Notes: a model not told the origin generated them from the letters alone. A stretch of 64,000 nucleotides of DNA from Thiothrix fructosivorans (GCF_017349355.1 NZ_JAFMPM010000007.1:1-64000); one strand, 5' to 3'. Shown: positions 50,580-60,238, counted from the stretch's first letter. Translations and numbers: made by a program.

Positions 50580-50627
50580 CACGCACCGTTGCGTGACGAC
50601 AACTTATTCGGGTAACGAAGCCCTGAA
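50580..50627 (+). promoter_or_regulatory. ANTAR-type antitermination leader (P1 and P2 hairpins)
   Basis: P1 is CACGC-[ACCGTT]-GCGTG (50580-50595) and P2 is TTCGGGT-[AACGAA]-GCCC-T-GAA (50607-50627, one bulged T). Both loops have six bases with A at position 1 and G at position 4, the recognition feature of ANTAR RNA-binding antiterminators. P2 uses the left arm of the following terminator, so the two structures exclude each other. This matches the known nitrate/nitrite-controlled leaders of nas operons (NasR, NasT). The regulator gene itself is not in the window. Confidence 0.8.
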
Positions 50628-50668
50628 CCTTCTGGTCTATTTCCGACCTTGAGGTTCAGGGCTTTTTT
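50618..50668 (+). terminator. Leader terminator upstream of nirB
   Basis: AGCCCTGAACCT (50619-50630) pairs perfectly with AGGTTCAGGGCT (50652-50663), followed by a run of six T. It ends 19 bases before the nirB start codon, so it attenuates the operon unless P2 forms. Confidence 0.9.
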
Positions 50669-50687
50669 GTTTTCAGGAGACGCAACA

Positions 50688-53129
50688 ATGCTGAAAGAAA
50701 ATTTGGTACTGATCGGTAACGGCATGGCAGGGGTACGCACCCTCGAAGAATTGCTCAAACTTGCCCCCGACCATTACAACATCACGGTATTTGGTGAAGA
50801 GCCTTACGGTAACTACAACCGCATTATGCTTTCGCCTGTGCTGGCGAGTGAAAAGACCATCGAGCAAATCATGCTCAATAGTGAAGATTGGTACGTCGCC
50901 AACGGCATTACCCTGCACAAAGGTAAAAAAGTTGGAGAAATCAACCGCGCCCGCCGCGAAGTCATCGCCACCGATGGCACGGTAGCGCATTACGACCGCC
51001 TTATCATTGCCACGGGTTCCGTGCCGTTCATGCTGCCCTTGCCCGGTGCGGATAAAGCGGGCGTAATCGGTTTCCGCGACATCAAAGACGTGGATACCAT
51101 GCTCGACACTGCCAGCCGCTACCAACACGCGGTCGTCATCGGAGGCGGCTTGCTGGGGCTGGAAGCGGCGAATGGCTTAATGAAACAAGGCATGAACGTC
51201 ACTGTCGTCCACCTACTCGACACCTTGATGGAACGCCAGCTCGACAAACCAGCGGCTGCCATGCTGCAAAAGTCCCTCGAAGCGCGTGGCATGACCTTCC
51301 TGATGGAACACAGCACTGCTGAAATCATCGGTAATCAGCGCGTTATCGGAGTACGTTTCAAAAACGGCACGGAAATCCCTGCCGATCTCGTGGTCATGGC
51401 AGTCGGCATCAAACCCAATACCGAACTCGGTAAATCCGCAGGCTTGTATTGCGAACGCGGTATCGTGGTCAGCGACACCCTGCAAACCATTACCGACCCG
51501 AAAATTTACGCGATTGGTGAATGCGTACAACATCGCGGTATTGCTTACGGCTTGGTCGCGCCGCTGTTCGAGCAAGCCAAAGTGGCTGCCAATCATCTCG
51601 CCAAACACGGTATTGCCCGTTATGTCGGCACAGTCACCTCCACCAAGCTGAAAGTCACCGGGATTGAATTGTTCTCGGCGGGCGACTTTATCGGCAACGA
51701 TAAAACCGAAGACATTGTGTTTAAAGACGCAGCATCCGGCACGTACAAAAAGATCGTGCTACAAGACAATCAGATCAAGGGCGCGGTACTGTACGGCGAT
51801 ACCGTCGATGGCAGTTGGTATTTCCAGCTCATGAAAGATGGCACGGACATTTCTGCCTACCGTGACACCTTGTTGTTTGGGCAACACCATTTGGGCGATT
51901 CTGGGCATAACCCTGACACCCGCGTTGCCAGCTTGCCGGACAATGCCGAAATTTGCGGCTGTAACGGCGTGTGCAAAGGCGACATCGTAAAAGCCATCAC
52001 TGAGAAAAAATTGTTTACGCTGGATGAAGTGCGGGCGCATACCAAGGCATCAGCTTCGTGCGGCTCGTGTACTGGCTTGGTCGAATCCTTGCTGGCGCAC
52101 ACCGTTGGCGGCGACTATTCCGCCACGCCGAAGACCAAACCGCTGTGCAAATGCACCGATTACACTCATGACGACATCCGTCACGGGATTATTCAGCACA
52201 GCCTAAAAACCATGCCGGAAGTGCGTAGCCATTTCGAGTGGGAAACGCCGGATGGTTGCCCGTCGTGCCGGAACGCGCTCAACTATTACTTGCTGTGCGC
52301 GTTCCCTACCGAATACGTGGACGATGCGCAATCGCGCTACATCAACGAACGCGCTCACGGCAATATCCAGAAAGACGGGTCGTATTCGGTCGTGCCGCGC
52401 ATGTTTGGCGGGATGTGTACCTCTGATCAATTACGCGCCATTGCGGATGTTGCCGACAAATACCAAGTGCCGACCATGAAGGTCACGGGCGGGCAGCGCA
52501 TTGATATGTTCGGCATCAAAAAAGAGCAGTTGCCTGCGATGTGGAAGGATTTGAGCGCGGCGGGTTTCGTGTCGGGCCACGCTTACGGCAAGGCAATGCG
52601 TACCGTGAAAACCTGCGTCGGCAGCGAATGGTGTCGTTTTGGCACGCAAGATTCCACCGGACTCGGCGTAAAGCTGGAAGAACTGACGTGGGGTTCGTGG
52701 ATGCCGCACAAGTTCAAGCTGGCAGTGTCGGGTTGCCCGCGCAACTGTGCGGAAGCGACCATTAAGGACATCGGCGTGGTGTGCGTGGATTCTGGTTACG
52801 AGCTGCATGTTGGCGGTAACGGCGGTATCAAAGTGCGCGTCACCGACTTGCTATGCAAGGTTGAAACCGAAGCGCAAGTGTTGGAATACACGGGCGCATT
52901 CTGCCAATTCTACCGCGAAGACGCGCATTATCTGGAACGTACTGCGCCATGGATTGAGCGGGTTGGCTTGGAAAAGGTCAAGAAAGCCGTGGTGGATGAT
53001 GCCGCCCAGCGCAAAGCCTTATATGAACGTTTCCTGATTTCGCAACAACCTGCGCAAATCGACCCTTGGAAGGAACGTGCCGACGGTGCCGAAGCTGCCG
53101 AATTCACCCCAATTATGATCGAAGCCTGA
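50688..53129 (+). CDS. nirB: Assimilatory nitrite reductase [NAD(P)H], large subunit
   Basis: It reduces nitrite to ammonium in the cytoplasm using NAD(P)H, FAD, iron-sulfur clusters and siroheme. From the ATG at 50688 (AGGAGA upstream) it has 813 residues; the frame is open to 50649 but that part lies inside the terminator. Domains: FAD/NAD oxidoreductase with IGNGMAGVRTLEEL (7-20) and VVIGGGLLGLEAANGL (about 148-163); BFD-like [2Fe-2S] segment with CGCNGVCKGD and ASCGSCTG (about 424-462); sulfite/nitrite reductase half with TCVGSEWCRFGTQ and SGCPRNCAEATIKD (about 643-695), binding the 4Fe-4S/siroheme pair. It is the first gene of nirB-nirD-nasA. Confidence 0.97.
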   Translation: MLKENLVLIGNGMAGVRTLEELLKLAPDHYNITVFGEEPYGNYNRIMLSPVLASEKTIEQIMLNSEDWYVANGITLHKGKKVGEINRARREVIATDGTVAHYDRLIIATGSVPFMLPLPGADKAGVIGFRDIKDVDTMLDTASRYQHAVVIGGGLLGLEAANGLMKQGMNVTVVHLLDTLMERQLDKPAAAMLQKSLEARGMTFLMEHSTAEIIGNQRVIGVRFKNGTEIPADLVVMAVGIKPNTELGKSAGLYCERGIVVSDTLQTITDPKIYAIGECVQHRGIAYGLVAPLFEQAKVAANHLAKHGIARYVGTVTSTKLKVTGIELFSAGDFIGNDKTEDIVFKDAASGTYKKIVLQDNQIKGAVLYGDTVDGSWYFQLMKDGTDISAYRDTLLFGQHHLGDSGHNPDTRVASLPDNAEICGCNGVCKGDIVKAITEKKLFTLDEVRAHTKASASCGSCTGLVESLLAHTVGGDYSATPKTKPLCKCTDYTHDDIRHGIIQHSLKTMPEVRSHFEWETPDGCPSCRNALNYYLLCAFPTEYVDDAQSRYINERAHGNIQKDGSYSVVPRMFGGMCTSDQLRAIADVADKYQVPTMKVTGGQRIDMFGIKKEQLPAMWKDLSAAGFVSGHAYGKAMRTVKTCVGSEWCRFGTQDSTGLGVKLEELTWGSWMPHKFKLAVSGCPRNCAEATIKDIGVVCVDSGYELHVGGNGGIKVRVTDLLCKVETEAQVLEYTGAFCQFYREDAHYLERTAPWIERVGLEKVKKAVVDDAAQRKALYERFLISQQPAQIDPWKERADGAEAAEFTPIMIEA

Positions 53130-53143
53130 GAGAGGACACTACA

Positions 53144-53452
53144 ATGAACAAATGGATAGAAGTAGTCGAATTAAACAAAATTCCGGTACTCGGTTCGCGC
53201 CTGATCAAAACCCGTGACACTGCCATTGCAGTGTTTCGCGGCTCAGACGATCAGGTGTACGCGATTCGCGACGCTTGCCCGCACAAAGGTGGGCCATTGT
53301 CGCAGGGGATTATGCACGGCTCGACCGTCACTTGCCCGCTGCACAACTGGAAGATCGACTTGAGCAGTGGCAACGCGCTTGCGCCGGATCATGGGTGTAG
53401 CAATGTGTTTGCGGTGAAGGTGGAGGGGGGCAGGGTGTATTTGCAACTATGA
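53144..53452 (+). CDS. nirD: Nitrite reductase [NAD(P)H], small subunit
   Basis: It is a 102-residue Rieske-type partner of NirB. The ATG at 53144 has GAGAGGA upstream; the frame is open to 53066 within nirB but the true start is the ATG giving MNKWIEVVEL. The Rieske ligands are present in CPHKGGPL and CPLHNWKI, so it should hold a [2Fe-2S] cluster, which some NirD proteins have lost. It follows nirB by 14 bp and its stop overlaps the nasA start as ATGA. Confidence 0.95.
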   Translation: MNKWIEVVELNKIPVLGSRLIKTRDTAIAVFRGSDDQVYAIRDACPHKGGPLSQGIMHGSTVTCPLHNWKIDLSSGNALAPDHGCSNVFAVKVEGGRVYLQL

Positions 53453-56106
53453 AAACAACCAAAACCACCTGCCCCTACTGCGGCGTAGGCTGCGGCGTAC
53501 TGGTACAGCAGGACGACAACGGCAACATCAGCGTTAAACCGGACAAGGAACACCCTGCCAACTTCGGCAGGCTGTGTTCCAAAGGCACGGCATTAGCGGA
53601 AACGCTCGACCATCCGCAACGCTTGCTCTACCCCGAAATCGACGGACAGCGCGTGTCGTGGGATGTGGCAACATCGACCATCGCCAGCCGTTTCCAGCAG
53701 ATTATTGCGGCACACGGCGCGGAGGCGGTAGCGTTCTACGTTTCCGGTCAATTGCTGACGGAAGATTATTACGTTGCTAACAAGTTGATGAAAGGTTTTA
53801 TCGGTACGGGCAATATCGACACCAATTCGCGCCTGTGCATGTCGTCGGCAGTGGCGGCGTACAAACGGGCTTTCGGCGAAGACCTCGTGCCGTGCAGTTA
53901 CGCAGATTTGGAAGCGGCGCAACTGATCGTGTTGGTGGGCAGCAATGCCGCATGGTGTCACCCCGTGCTGTATCAGCGCATGGTCAAGGCAAAAAAAGCG
54001 AATCCGGCCCTGCAAGTCATCACCATTGACCCGCGCCGTACCCAAACGGCTGATCTTGCTGATTTGCACTTGGGGCTTGCGCCGGGGACGGATGCGATCC
54101 TGTTCAACGGCTTGCTGGCATGGCTCGCGGAAAACGGGCATACCGATCACGCTTTCGTCAGCCAATCCACCGCAGGCATGGAACAGGCGGTAGACATGGC
54201 GAAAAGCACTACGCCTAACGTGCAAGTGGTGGCGGAACAGTGCCGTTTGCCGGTGGAAGATGTGCAACGCTTTTATGCGCTATTCGGGACAACTGCGCAA
54301 GTGGTGACGGTGTTTTCGCAAGGCATCAACCAATCCGCCAGTGGGGTTGACAAAGGCAACGCACTGATCAATTGCCACCTGCTGACGGGACGTATTGGCA
54401 AGGTGGGGGCGGGGGCGTTTTCCTTCACGGGGCAACCCAATGCAATGGGGGGGCGTGAAGTCGGCGGGCTTGCCAATCAGCTTGCCGCGCACCTCGACAT
54501 CGACAACGCAGAACACCGTGCGTTGGTGCAAGACTTCTGGCAATCACCCACGATGGCACAGGGCGCGGGCTTGAAAGCGGTAGACCTGTTTCAAGCGATT
54601 GGCGCGGGTAAAGTAAAAGCGGTGTGGATCATGGGGACAAACCCCGTGGTGAGCCTGCCGGACACTGAGCAAGTACGGGCAGCGTTAGCGCAATGTGAAC
54701 TGGTGATTGTGTCCGATTGTGTGAGTCACACTGATACGTTGGAACTGGCGCACATTCGCTTACCTGCCCTTGGTTGGGGGGAACGTAACGGCACGGTGAC
54801 GAATAGTGACCGCACGATTTCACGCCAAGCGCCATTTTTGCCTGCACCCGGCGAGGCAAAGCAGGATTGGGAAATCCTCACCGCTGTGGCGCATAAGTTG
54901 GGTTTTGCAGCACATTTTCCGTATCAGGCGGCGCATGAAATTTTCCGTGAACATGCGGCGTTGTCTGCTTACCATAATGCGGGGACGCGTTGTTTTAATA
55001 TCGGGGCGTGGCAGGATGTGACGGTGGCGCAATACGATGCCTTGCTACCGACGCAATGGCCGTTGAATGCTGCTGGGCAGGGTACGGTACGTTTGTTTAC
55101 GGATGGCAAGTTTTTTACGGCATCCGGTAAGGCGCAATTCATCGCCGTGCAGCCGCGTTTACCGCAAGCGATACGTAGCGCTGCATTGCCGTTTGTGCTG
55201 AATACAGGAAGGGTGCGTGACCATTGGCATACGTTGACACGCACGGGGATTTCGCCGCGCTTATCGGCACATATTGCCGAGCCTTACGTGGAAATACATC
55301 CATGCGATGCGCGTGATCAATGCTTACAGGAAGGGGGGATTGCCCGTATCCACAACGGTATGCAGCACATTCTGGTCAAGGTCAAAACCAGTCGTGATCA
55401 GCAACGCGGTAGTTTGTTTGTGCCGATACACTGGAGCGGACAATTCAGTGGCGCGGCGGGGGTAGGGCGCTTAATTCCGGCAGTGGTAGACCCGATTTCG
55501 GGGCAACCGGAGAGTAAGCACGCGACGGTGGCGATTGAACCGTATCAGGTGGTGTGGCAGGGTTTTCTGATTTCGCGCAGAAAGCTGACCCCAAAAACGG
55601 ATTATTGGACGGCTATTCGTACTGAACACGCTTGGCGTTATGAGTTTTTCAGTGCTAGCTCGATTGATGATTGGGCTGCGTTCGCTCGTGATTTGCTGTG
55701 TCAACCTGCCGACGGGGTGAATTGGACGGAATACTTGGATACTGCCCGTCAAACCTACCGTGCGGCACGTTTTACGGGGGCGCAATTGGAAAGTTGCCTG
55801 TTTATCAGCGCAGATGGGGGCGCATTGCCAGCACGAGATTGGCTGGTGAGCTTGTTTGCGCATGAGCAATTGCCTGCGGCGGAACGTACCAGCTTGCTGC
55901 TGGGTAAACCGGCGGTGGCAGGTGAAGACAAGGGGCGAACGGTGTGCGCGTGCTTTAACGTGGGTGAAAAGACCATTCGCAAAGCGATTGCGGAGCAAGC
56001 GCTGGATTCGGTGGAAAGTATCGGGCGTTGTTTGAACGCAGGAACGAACTGCGGCTCGTGCATCCCCGAATTACGCACGTTGTTGGGGGTAAGCGCTACT
56101 CGTTAG
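53449..56106 (+). CDS. nasA: Assimilatory nitrate reductase, catalytic subunit
   Basis: It reduces nitrate to nitrite, supplying NirBD. It has 885 residues. The N-terminal [4Fe-4S] ligands are in CPYCGVGCGVLV and LCSKGTALAE. The molybdopterin domain shows NTNSRLCMSSAVAAYKRAFG, GTNPVVSLPD and later NTGRVRDHWHTLTRTG. The C-terminus adds a BFD-like [2Fe-2S] domain with CACFNVGEKTIRKAI and GTNCGSCIPELR (about 834-875), as in NasA proteins that take electrons through that cluster. Translation is coupled to nirD by a 4-base overlap. Its 3' end overlaps the convergent regulator gene by 11 bp. No nitrate transporter lies in the operon as seen here. Confidence 0.96.
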   Translation: MKTTKTTCPYCGVGCGVLVQQDDNGNISVKPDKEHPANFGRLCSKGTALAETLDHPQRLLYPEIDGQRVSWDVATSTIASRFQQIIAAHGAEAVAFYVSGQLLTEDYYVANKLMKGFIGTGNIDTNSRLCMSSAVAAYKRAFGEDLVPCSYADLEAAQLIVLVGSNAAWCHPVLYQRMVKAKKANPALQVITIDPRRTQTADLADLHLGLAPGTDAILFNGLLAWLAENGHTDHAFVSQSTAGMEQAVDMAKSTTPNVQVVAEQCRLPVEDVQRFYALFGTTAQVVTVFSQGINQSASGVDKGNALINCHLLTGRIGKVGAGAFSFTGQPNAMGGREVGGLANQLAAHLDIDNAEHRALVQDFWQSPTMAQGAGLKAVDLFQAIGAGKVKAVWIMGTNPVVSLPDTEQVRAALAQCELVIVSDCVSHTDTLELAHIRLPALGWGERNGTVTNSDRTISRQAPFLPAPGEAKQDWEILTAVAHKLGFAAHFPYQAAHEIFREHAALSAYHNAGTRCFNIGAWQDVTVAQYDALLPTQWPLNAAGQGTVRLFTDGKFFTASGKAQFIAVQPRLPQAIRSAALPFVLNTGRVRDHWHTLTRTGISPRLSAHIAEPYVEIHPCDARDQCLQEGGIARIHNGMQHILVKVKTSRDQQRGSLFVPIHWSGQFSGAAGVGRLIPAVVDPISGQPESKHATVAIEPYQVVWQGFLISRRKLTPKTDYWTAIRTEHAWRYEFFSASSIDDWAAFARDLLCQPADGVNWTEYLDTARQTYRAARFTGAQLESCLFISADGGALPARDWLVSLFAHEQLPAAERTSLLLGKPAVAGEDKGRTVCACFNVGEKTIRKAIAEQALDSVESIGRCLNAGTNCGSCIPELRTLLGVSATR

Positions 56107-56713
56107 AGGCTGCCGCTTCTCGCGCCATGTTCACCAATTCAATGAGTGACGTGGCGTGCATTTTATCCATCATGTGGCTGCGGTGAAATTCGACCGTTTT
56201 GATGCTTACGCCGAGTTTGGTAGCAATTTCTTTGTTGGAATGGTTGTCGATGACCAAATCCATGACTTCGCGTTCACGCTCGGTCAAATTTGCAATCCGT
56301 GCTTGGATCATGGTGAGGCGAATGCGCGATTGTTGGTTGTCATGATCCAATGTCAACGCTTCGTGCACGTAATCCAACAGCACTTGGTCTTCAAATGGCT
56401 TTTCCAGAAAATACATCGCGCCCGCCTGCATGGCACGCACTGCCATTGGAATATCGCCATGCCCCGTGATGAACAAGATGGGTAAAGAATGTTTTTGTTT
56501 GGTCAAGAATTGTTGTAATTGCAAGCCGCTCATACCCGGCATCCGCACATCCAGAATCAAGCAGCCAATCATGTGCATGGTATAAAACTTTAGGAATTCT
56601 TCGGCAGACCCAAAAGTAGCAACTTTCAAACGCATGGATTCGAGTAACCAGCGTAAGGAATCGCGCACTGCGGGGTCGTCGTCAACAATGAAAACAGTCG
56701 GTTCATAATTCAT
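56096..56713 (-). CDS. FixJ-family response regulator
   Basis: It has 205 residues: receiver domain with the acidic pair in FIVDDDPAVRDS, the phospho-acceptor Asp in LILDVRMPGMSG (about 54) and the Lys in FLEKPFED; then a LuxR-type HTH (about 138-200) with NLTEREREVMDLV and NKEIATKLGVSIKTVEFHR. This is the FixJ/TodR arrangement. Its ATG overlaps the stop of the upstream kinase gene (ATGA), so they are a pair. Its 3' end overlaps nasA tail to tail by 11 bp, so the two messages are antisense there. Targets are unknown; the position beside nas genes is suggestive only. Confidence 0.93.
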   Translation of the reverse strand: MNYEPTVFIVDDDPAVRDSLRWLLESMRLKVATFGSAEEFLKFYTMHMIGCLILDVRMPGMSGLQLQQFLTKQKHSLPILFITGHGDIPMAVRAMQAGAMYFLEKPFEDQVLLDYVHEALTLDHDNQQSRIRLTMIQARIANLTEREREVMDLVIDNHSNKEIATKLGVSIKTVEFHRSHMMDKMHATSLIELVNMAREAAASNE

Positions 56714-59700
56714 CTATGAGAAGTTCCTTTTAGGGGCAGCGTGAAGCTGAAGGTAGCGCCTTTAGTATTGTTATTACTGGCTTCAAGTTTACCACCGTGT
56801 GCTTCGATAATGGAACTACTGATCGGCAGCCCCATGCCCATGCCGCTTTTTTTGCTGGTGTAAAACGGGCGGAAAATTTTGCTGGCAAAGTCTGTCGGTA
56901 AGCCCGTGCCTTCGTCGATCACGGCAACCCGCACGGTTTGTTCGCCCACGCGTTCGGTGCGGATGTGTAATGTACCAGCGGTGGCAGCGGATTCTTCCAT
57001 CGCATCCAGTGCATTCAAAATCATATTGACCAGTACTTGCTCGATTTGAATTTTGTTCACATTAACCATGCCCAGATGTGGGTGCAGTTCTTTGGTTAAC
57101 TGCACTTGCTTGAATTGCTCGGTGGTATCCAATAGGTGCAAGGTTTCGTCAATAATGACGTTGATGTCGTGTTCGTGCCATTCCACGTCCTGATCTTTGC
57201 GGGTGAAGTCTTTGGCGTAACGCAGGATTTCCCCCGCACGGCGCACTTGCGTGCTCACCAGCTTCATGACTTCGCCAATGTCGGTGAGGCTGCACGCGTC
57301 ATCTTTCATGCGCAATTCACACCCTCGGATGTAGTTGGCAATGGCTGACAGCGGTTGGTTGAGTTCGTGCGCAATGCCGGATGCCATTTCGCCTAAGGTG
57401 TTGAGGCGCATAATGTGTGCCAATTCTTGTTGGCGGTCGGCGAGTAATTGCTGGGCAATGACGCTATCCGTGTGATCCACAATAATCGACATAATGCGCA
57501 GCTCATCGTTGTCGAGATGGATGAGCACGGGGCGGATTTCCAGCCAGCGAACATTGCCTTTGAAGGTTCTAACTTTGACTTCGCGGGCATGGAATTCACC
57601 CGTTTGGGCAATTTTAGTGATGCAGGTATCGACATCGGCGCGGTATTCAGGGAAGACAAATTCTTTGAGCGACTGCCCAATCAATTGAGCGGGGTGTTTG
57701 GCTTCCATGATGAATAGCCCCGCCGGATTGATTTCCTGAATTGTGCCGTCTAAGTCGCAAATATTGATCCAGTTTGGCTGGCTTTGGAAAATTGTATCCA
57801 GCTTGGCACGTTCAATTTCTAAACGGGCTTCTGCCCATTTACGCTCTTCAATTTCATGCAGCAATTGTTCATTGGTATTTTTAAGTTGCAGATTGGCAGC
57901 TTCGAGTTCACTGCTTTTAACGCTCACTTCTTGGTTAACGGTACGCAATTCTTCATTGGTGGATTGCAGTTCTTCGTTGGAGGTCTGCAATTCCTCGCTG
58001 GACGTGTAGAGTTCTTCGTTGGTGGATTGCGCTTCTTCGTAAGTCGATTGCAATTCTTCGTTAGAGGTTTCCAGCTCTTCAATGGTGGTTTGCAAACTTT
58101 CGCGGACTTCGCGTAACTCTTCTTCCAGCTCTTTAATGCGCATGGAATCGCTGACATTTAAAGCATCTTGTTCAGCATTGGTGAGGTAGTCACTGGCGGG
58201 TAACACTTCAAAAATGACGACGCTGACATCCGTTTCGGTCAATTTACCCGCTGGGAAGTAACGCGCCCGCATGACAATGCGTACTGGTTCGTCCTTCAGT
58301 TTGAAATGAATGCGGCGGCTCATAATGGTTTCATCGGTGCGGCGTGCTTTGTAAATCAGGCCACGCAAATCTTGGCGCAATTCGGTACGAATCAAATCCA
58401 ATACCCCTAAGCCAGCCCGCCCTTCGCCAAAGCCGAGGAAGGGGTCGACATTGCCGCGCACGTAAACAATTTCTTGGCGGTCATCCAGCATGATACAAGC
58501 GGGTTGGTAAATATTAACCAGTAATTTGTCGATAGAATCTTGTAACTTGGCGCGGGGTTTTTCGCGTGTTCCGCCGTTGTAGGGTGCATTGCGTTGTTCA
58601 CGTAATGAGCGATTTTGTAATAAATAGGGCAAGTGACCTTTGATGTCGCTGCGGCGGCGGTAAAGCCGTGCTTTGCGATCGAGCGTCACAAACAAGCGGT
58701 CGCTGCCGCCGATGGTTTCGGATTTGCCGAGAAACATAATACCATCCGGTTCTAGCCCGTAATGGAACGATTCCAGTACATTGCGTTGTAAGGTCTGATT
58801 GAAGTAAATCAAGACATTGCGGCAGGAAACTAAATTCAAATGGGAGAAAGGCGGGTCACGTACCAAATCATGCCGTGCAAACAGCACCATATTGCGAATC
58901 GTTTGGGTGAGTTGGTATTCACCGTCTTTTTGGATGAAATATTTATCGAGAATACGCGATTCAATCCCCGCGACCGAGGCTTTGGAATAACGCGCTTGGC
59001 GGGCAATCGTCAACACGCTGTCGTACAAATCTGTTCCGAAAATCTGTACTTTGTAACGTGCCAGCCGATTGCCGAGGTATTCCGCGAGCATAATGGCAAT
59101 GGAATAGGCTTCTTCGCCCGTGGCACAACCCGCAATCCATATACGAATCTCGTGCCCACCTTGGGGTACAACATCGTCCAACACGCGTCGTAACGCCAGA
59201 TACGCATCGGTGTCGCGGAAAAAACTGGTGACGGAAATCAGTATATCGTTGTGTAATTCGTACAGTTCTTCCGGTTTTTGTTTAAGAAATGCCGCGTATT
59301 CGCTGAGTTGTTTGCATTTATGCACCGTCATGCGCCGTTCGATGCGGCGCAGCAGAGTATTGCGTTTGTAATCGCGAAAATCCGTGCCGGTTTGATCCAG
59401 CAGCATTTTCAAAATTTCCTGAATTTCGCTTTCGCTAGGCTCAAGTTTGTGGGCAAACAGAAACGAAATATCCGGTTGCGCCAGCATGTCGTGGATTTGT
59501 TGCGCAATGTCTTCGGGGGGCAAAGCTAAATCGACGTGCCCTGTGCCAATCGCCGAACGCGGCATACTGTCGAAACGTGCGGTGGATTCGAGTTGCGCAA
59601 TGGTGATCCCGCCCTCCGCTTTAATGGCGCGAATACCGTGCGTACCATCTGTGCCTGTGCCGGATAGAATAATGCCGACCGAATTTCTGCCATGATTTTC

Positions 59701-60081
59701 AGCCAGTGATGCAAATAAGCGATCTACCGAAGGTTTGGGGCCAATTCCCGTGGCTTTTTCCAAATGAAAGCGTCCAGCGGCGTAGAAAGCATCCATTGCG
59801 GGGGGAATAATGTAAAACGTACCCGTTTTCAGCACTTGCTTGTCTTGCAATTCGGCAATGGGCAGATGGGTTTCACGCGCCAAGATAGGCACCATCATGC
59901 TGCTGTGCTTAGGGTCTAGGTGTTGGGCAAGGATATACACGACCCGATCATTGATCGGCAGGTTTGGAACTAAAGCACGAAGGGCTTCTAATCCGCCTGC
60001 GGATGAGCCAATGCCCACGATAATGAGGCGATTTTCTTCCTCCTTGTGATCAACTTGTTCTGATTCGCTGTCGGTCGTCAT
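56710..60081 (-). CDS. CheB-CheR-PAS hybrid sensor histidine kinase
   Basis: It has about 1,123 residues from the ATG at 60081, which has AGGGA nine bases upstream; ATG 60090 and TTG 60108 are alternatives. Order: CheB methylesterase domain with the triad segments GSSAGGLEAL, AQHLDPKHSS and SGTGTDGTHG; CheR methyltransferase with NTLLRRIERRM, WIAGCATGEEAYSIA (SAM site) and SCRNVLIYF; a middle domain; a long coiled coil of repeated EELQTSNEEL-type heptads; a PAS domain (TIFQSQPNWINICDLDG); and a FixL-like kinase core with the H-box GIAHELNQPLSAI and ATPase motifs NALDAM and GMGMGLPISSSIIEAHGG. No transmembrane segments. It phosphorylates the adjacent FixJ-type regulator in all likelihood. Confidence 0.93.
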   Translation of the reverse strand: MTTDSESEQVDHKEEENRLIIVGIGSSAGGLEALRALVPNLPINDRVVYILAQHLDPKHSSMMVPILARETHLPIAELQDKQVLKTGTFYIIPPAMDAFYAAGRFHLEKATGIGPKPSVDRLFASLAENHGRNSVGIILSGTGTDGTHGIRAIKAEGGITIAQLESTARFDSMPRSAIGTGHVDLALPPEDIAQQIHDMLAQPDISFLFAHKLEPSESEIQEILKMLLDQTGTDFRDYKRNTLLRRIERRMTVHKCKQLSEYAAFLKQKPEELYELHNDILISVTSFFRDTDAYLALRRVLDDVVPQGGHEIRIWIAGCATGEEAYSIAIMLAEYLGNRLARYKVQIFGTDLYDSVLTIARQARYSKASVAGIESRILDKYFIQKDGEYQLTQTIRNMVLFARHDLVRDPPFSHLNLVSCRNVLIYFNQTLQRNVLESFHYGLEPDGIMFLGKSETIGGSDRLFVTLDRKARLYRRRSDIKGHLPYLLQNRSLREQRNAPYNGGTREKPRAKLQDSIDKLLVNIYQPACIMLDDRQEIVYVRGNVDPFLGFGEGRAGLGVLDLIRTELRQDLRGLIYKARRTDETIMSRRIHFKLKDEPVRIVMRARYFPAGKLTETDVSVVIFEVLPASDYLTNAEQDALNVSDSMRIKELEEELREVRESLQTTIEELETSNEELQSTYEEAQSTNEELYTSSEELQTSNEELQSTNEELRTVNQEVSVKSSELEAANLQLKNTNEQLLHEIEERKWAEARLEIERAKLDTIFQSQPNWINICDLDGTIQEINPAGLFIMEAKHPAQLIGQSLKEFVFPEYRADVDTCITKIAQTGEFHAREVKVRTFKGNVRWLEIRPVLIHLDNDELRIMSIIVDHTDSVIAQQLLADRQQELAHIMRLNTLGEMASGIAHELNQPLSAIANYIRGCELRMKDDACSLTDIGEVMKLVSTQVRRAGEILRYAKDFTRKDQDVEWHEHDINVIIDETLHLLDTTEQFKQVQLTKELHPHLGMVNVNKIQIEQVLVNMILNALDAMEESAATAGTLHIRTERVGEQTVRVAVIDEGTGLPTDFASKIFRPFYTSKKSGMGMGLPISSSIIEAHGGKLEASNNNTKGATFSFTLPLKGTSHR

Positions 60082-60106
60082 TGATTTCATCCCTGTTTTC
60101 AATGCC

Positions 60107-60141
60107 AAAAAATAAGGGAGTCAAATTCCTCTGACTCCCTT
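60107..60141 (-). terminator. Intrinsic terminator in the leader of the CheB-CheR kinase gene
   Basis: On the minus strand AAGGGAGTCA (60141-60132) pairs perfectly with TGACTCCCTT (60123-60114) around an 8-base loop and is followed by ATTTTTT. It ends only about 25 bases before the kinase start codon and lies downstream of a good promoter, so it would act as an attenuator for the kinase operon. It could also end transcripts from the DUF4124 gene. Confidence 0.8.
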
Positions 60142-60238
60142 CAGTATTATTATGGTTTCTTCAGTCTCTGTCATCGGTATTTGCGTTTTCTCCTAGCGTC
60201 GCCTGTAGGCGGGATGATTACTGCAAACACTGAGAGGT

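Noticed and set aside
50688-56106. Dissimilatory nitrate or nitrite reduction
   Set aside because: The catalytic subunit has the NasA C-terminal [2Fe-2S] domain and no Tat-type leader, and NirBD sits with it under a nitrogen-control promoter, so assimilation is the better reading.
60142-60232. Known riboswitch in the leader of the CheB-CheR kinase (cyclic-di-GMP or guanidine types considered)
   Set aside because: Some pairing and an ACCGATG segment are present, but the conserved cores of those classes are not.
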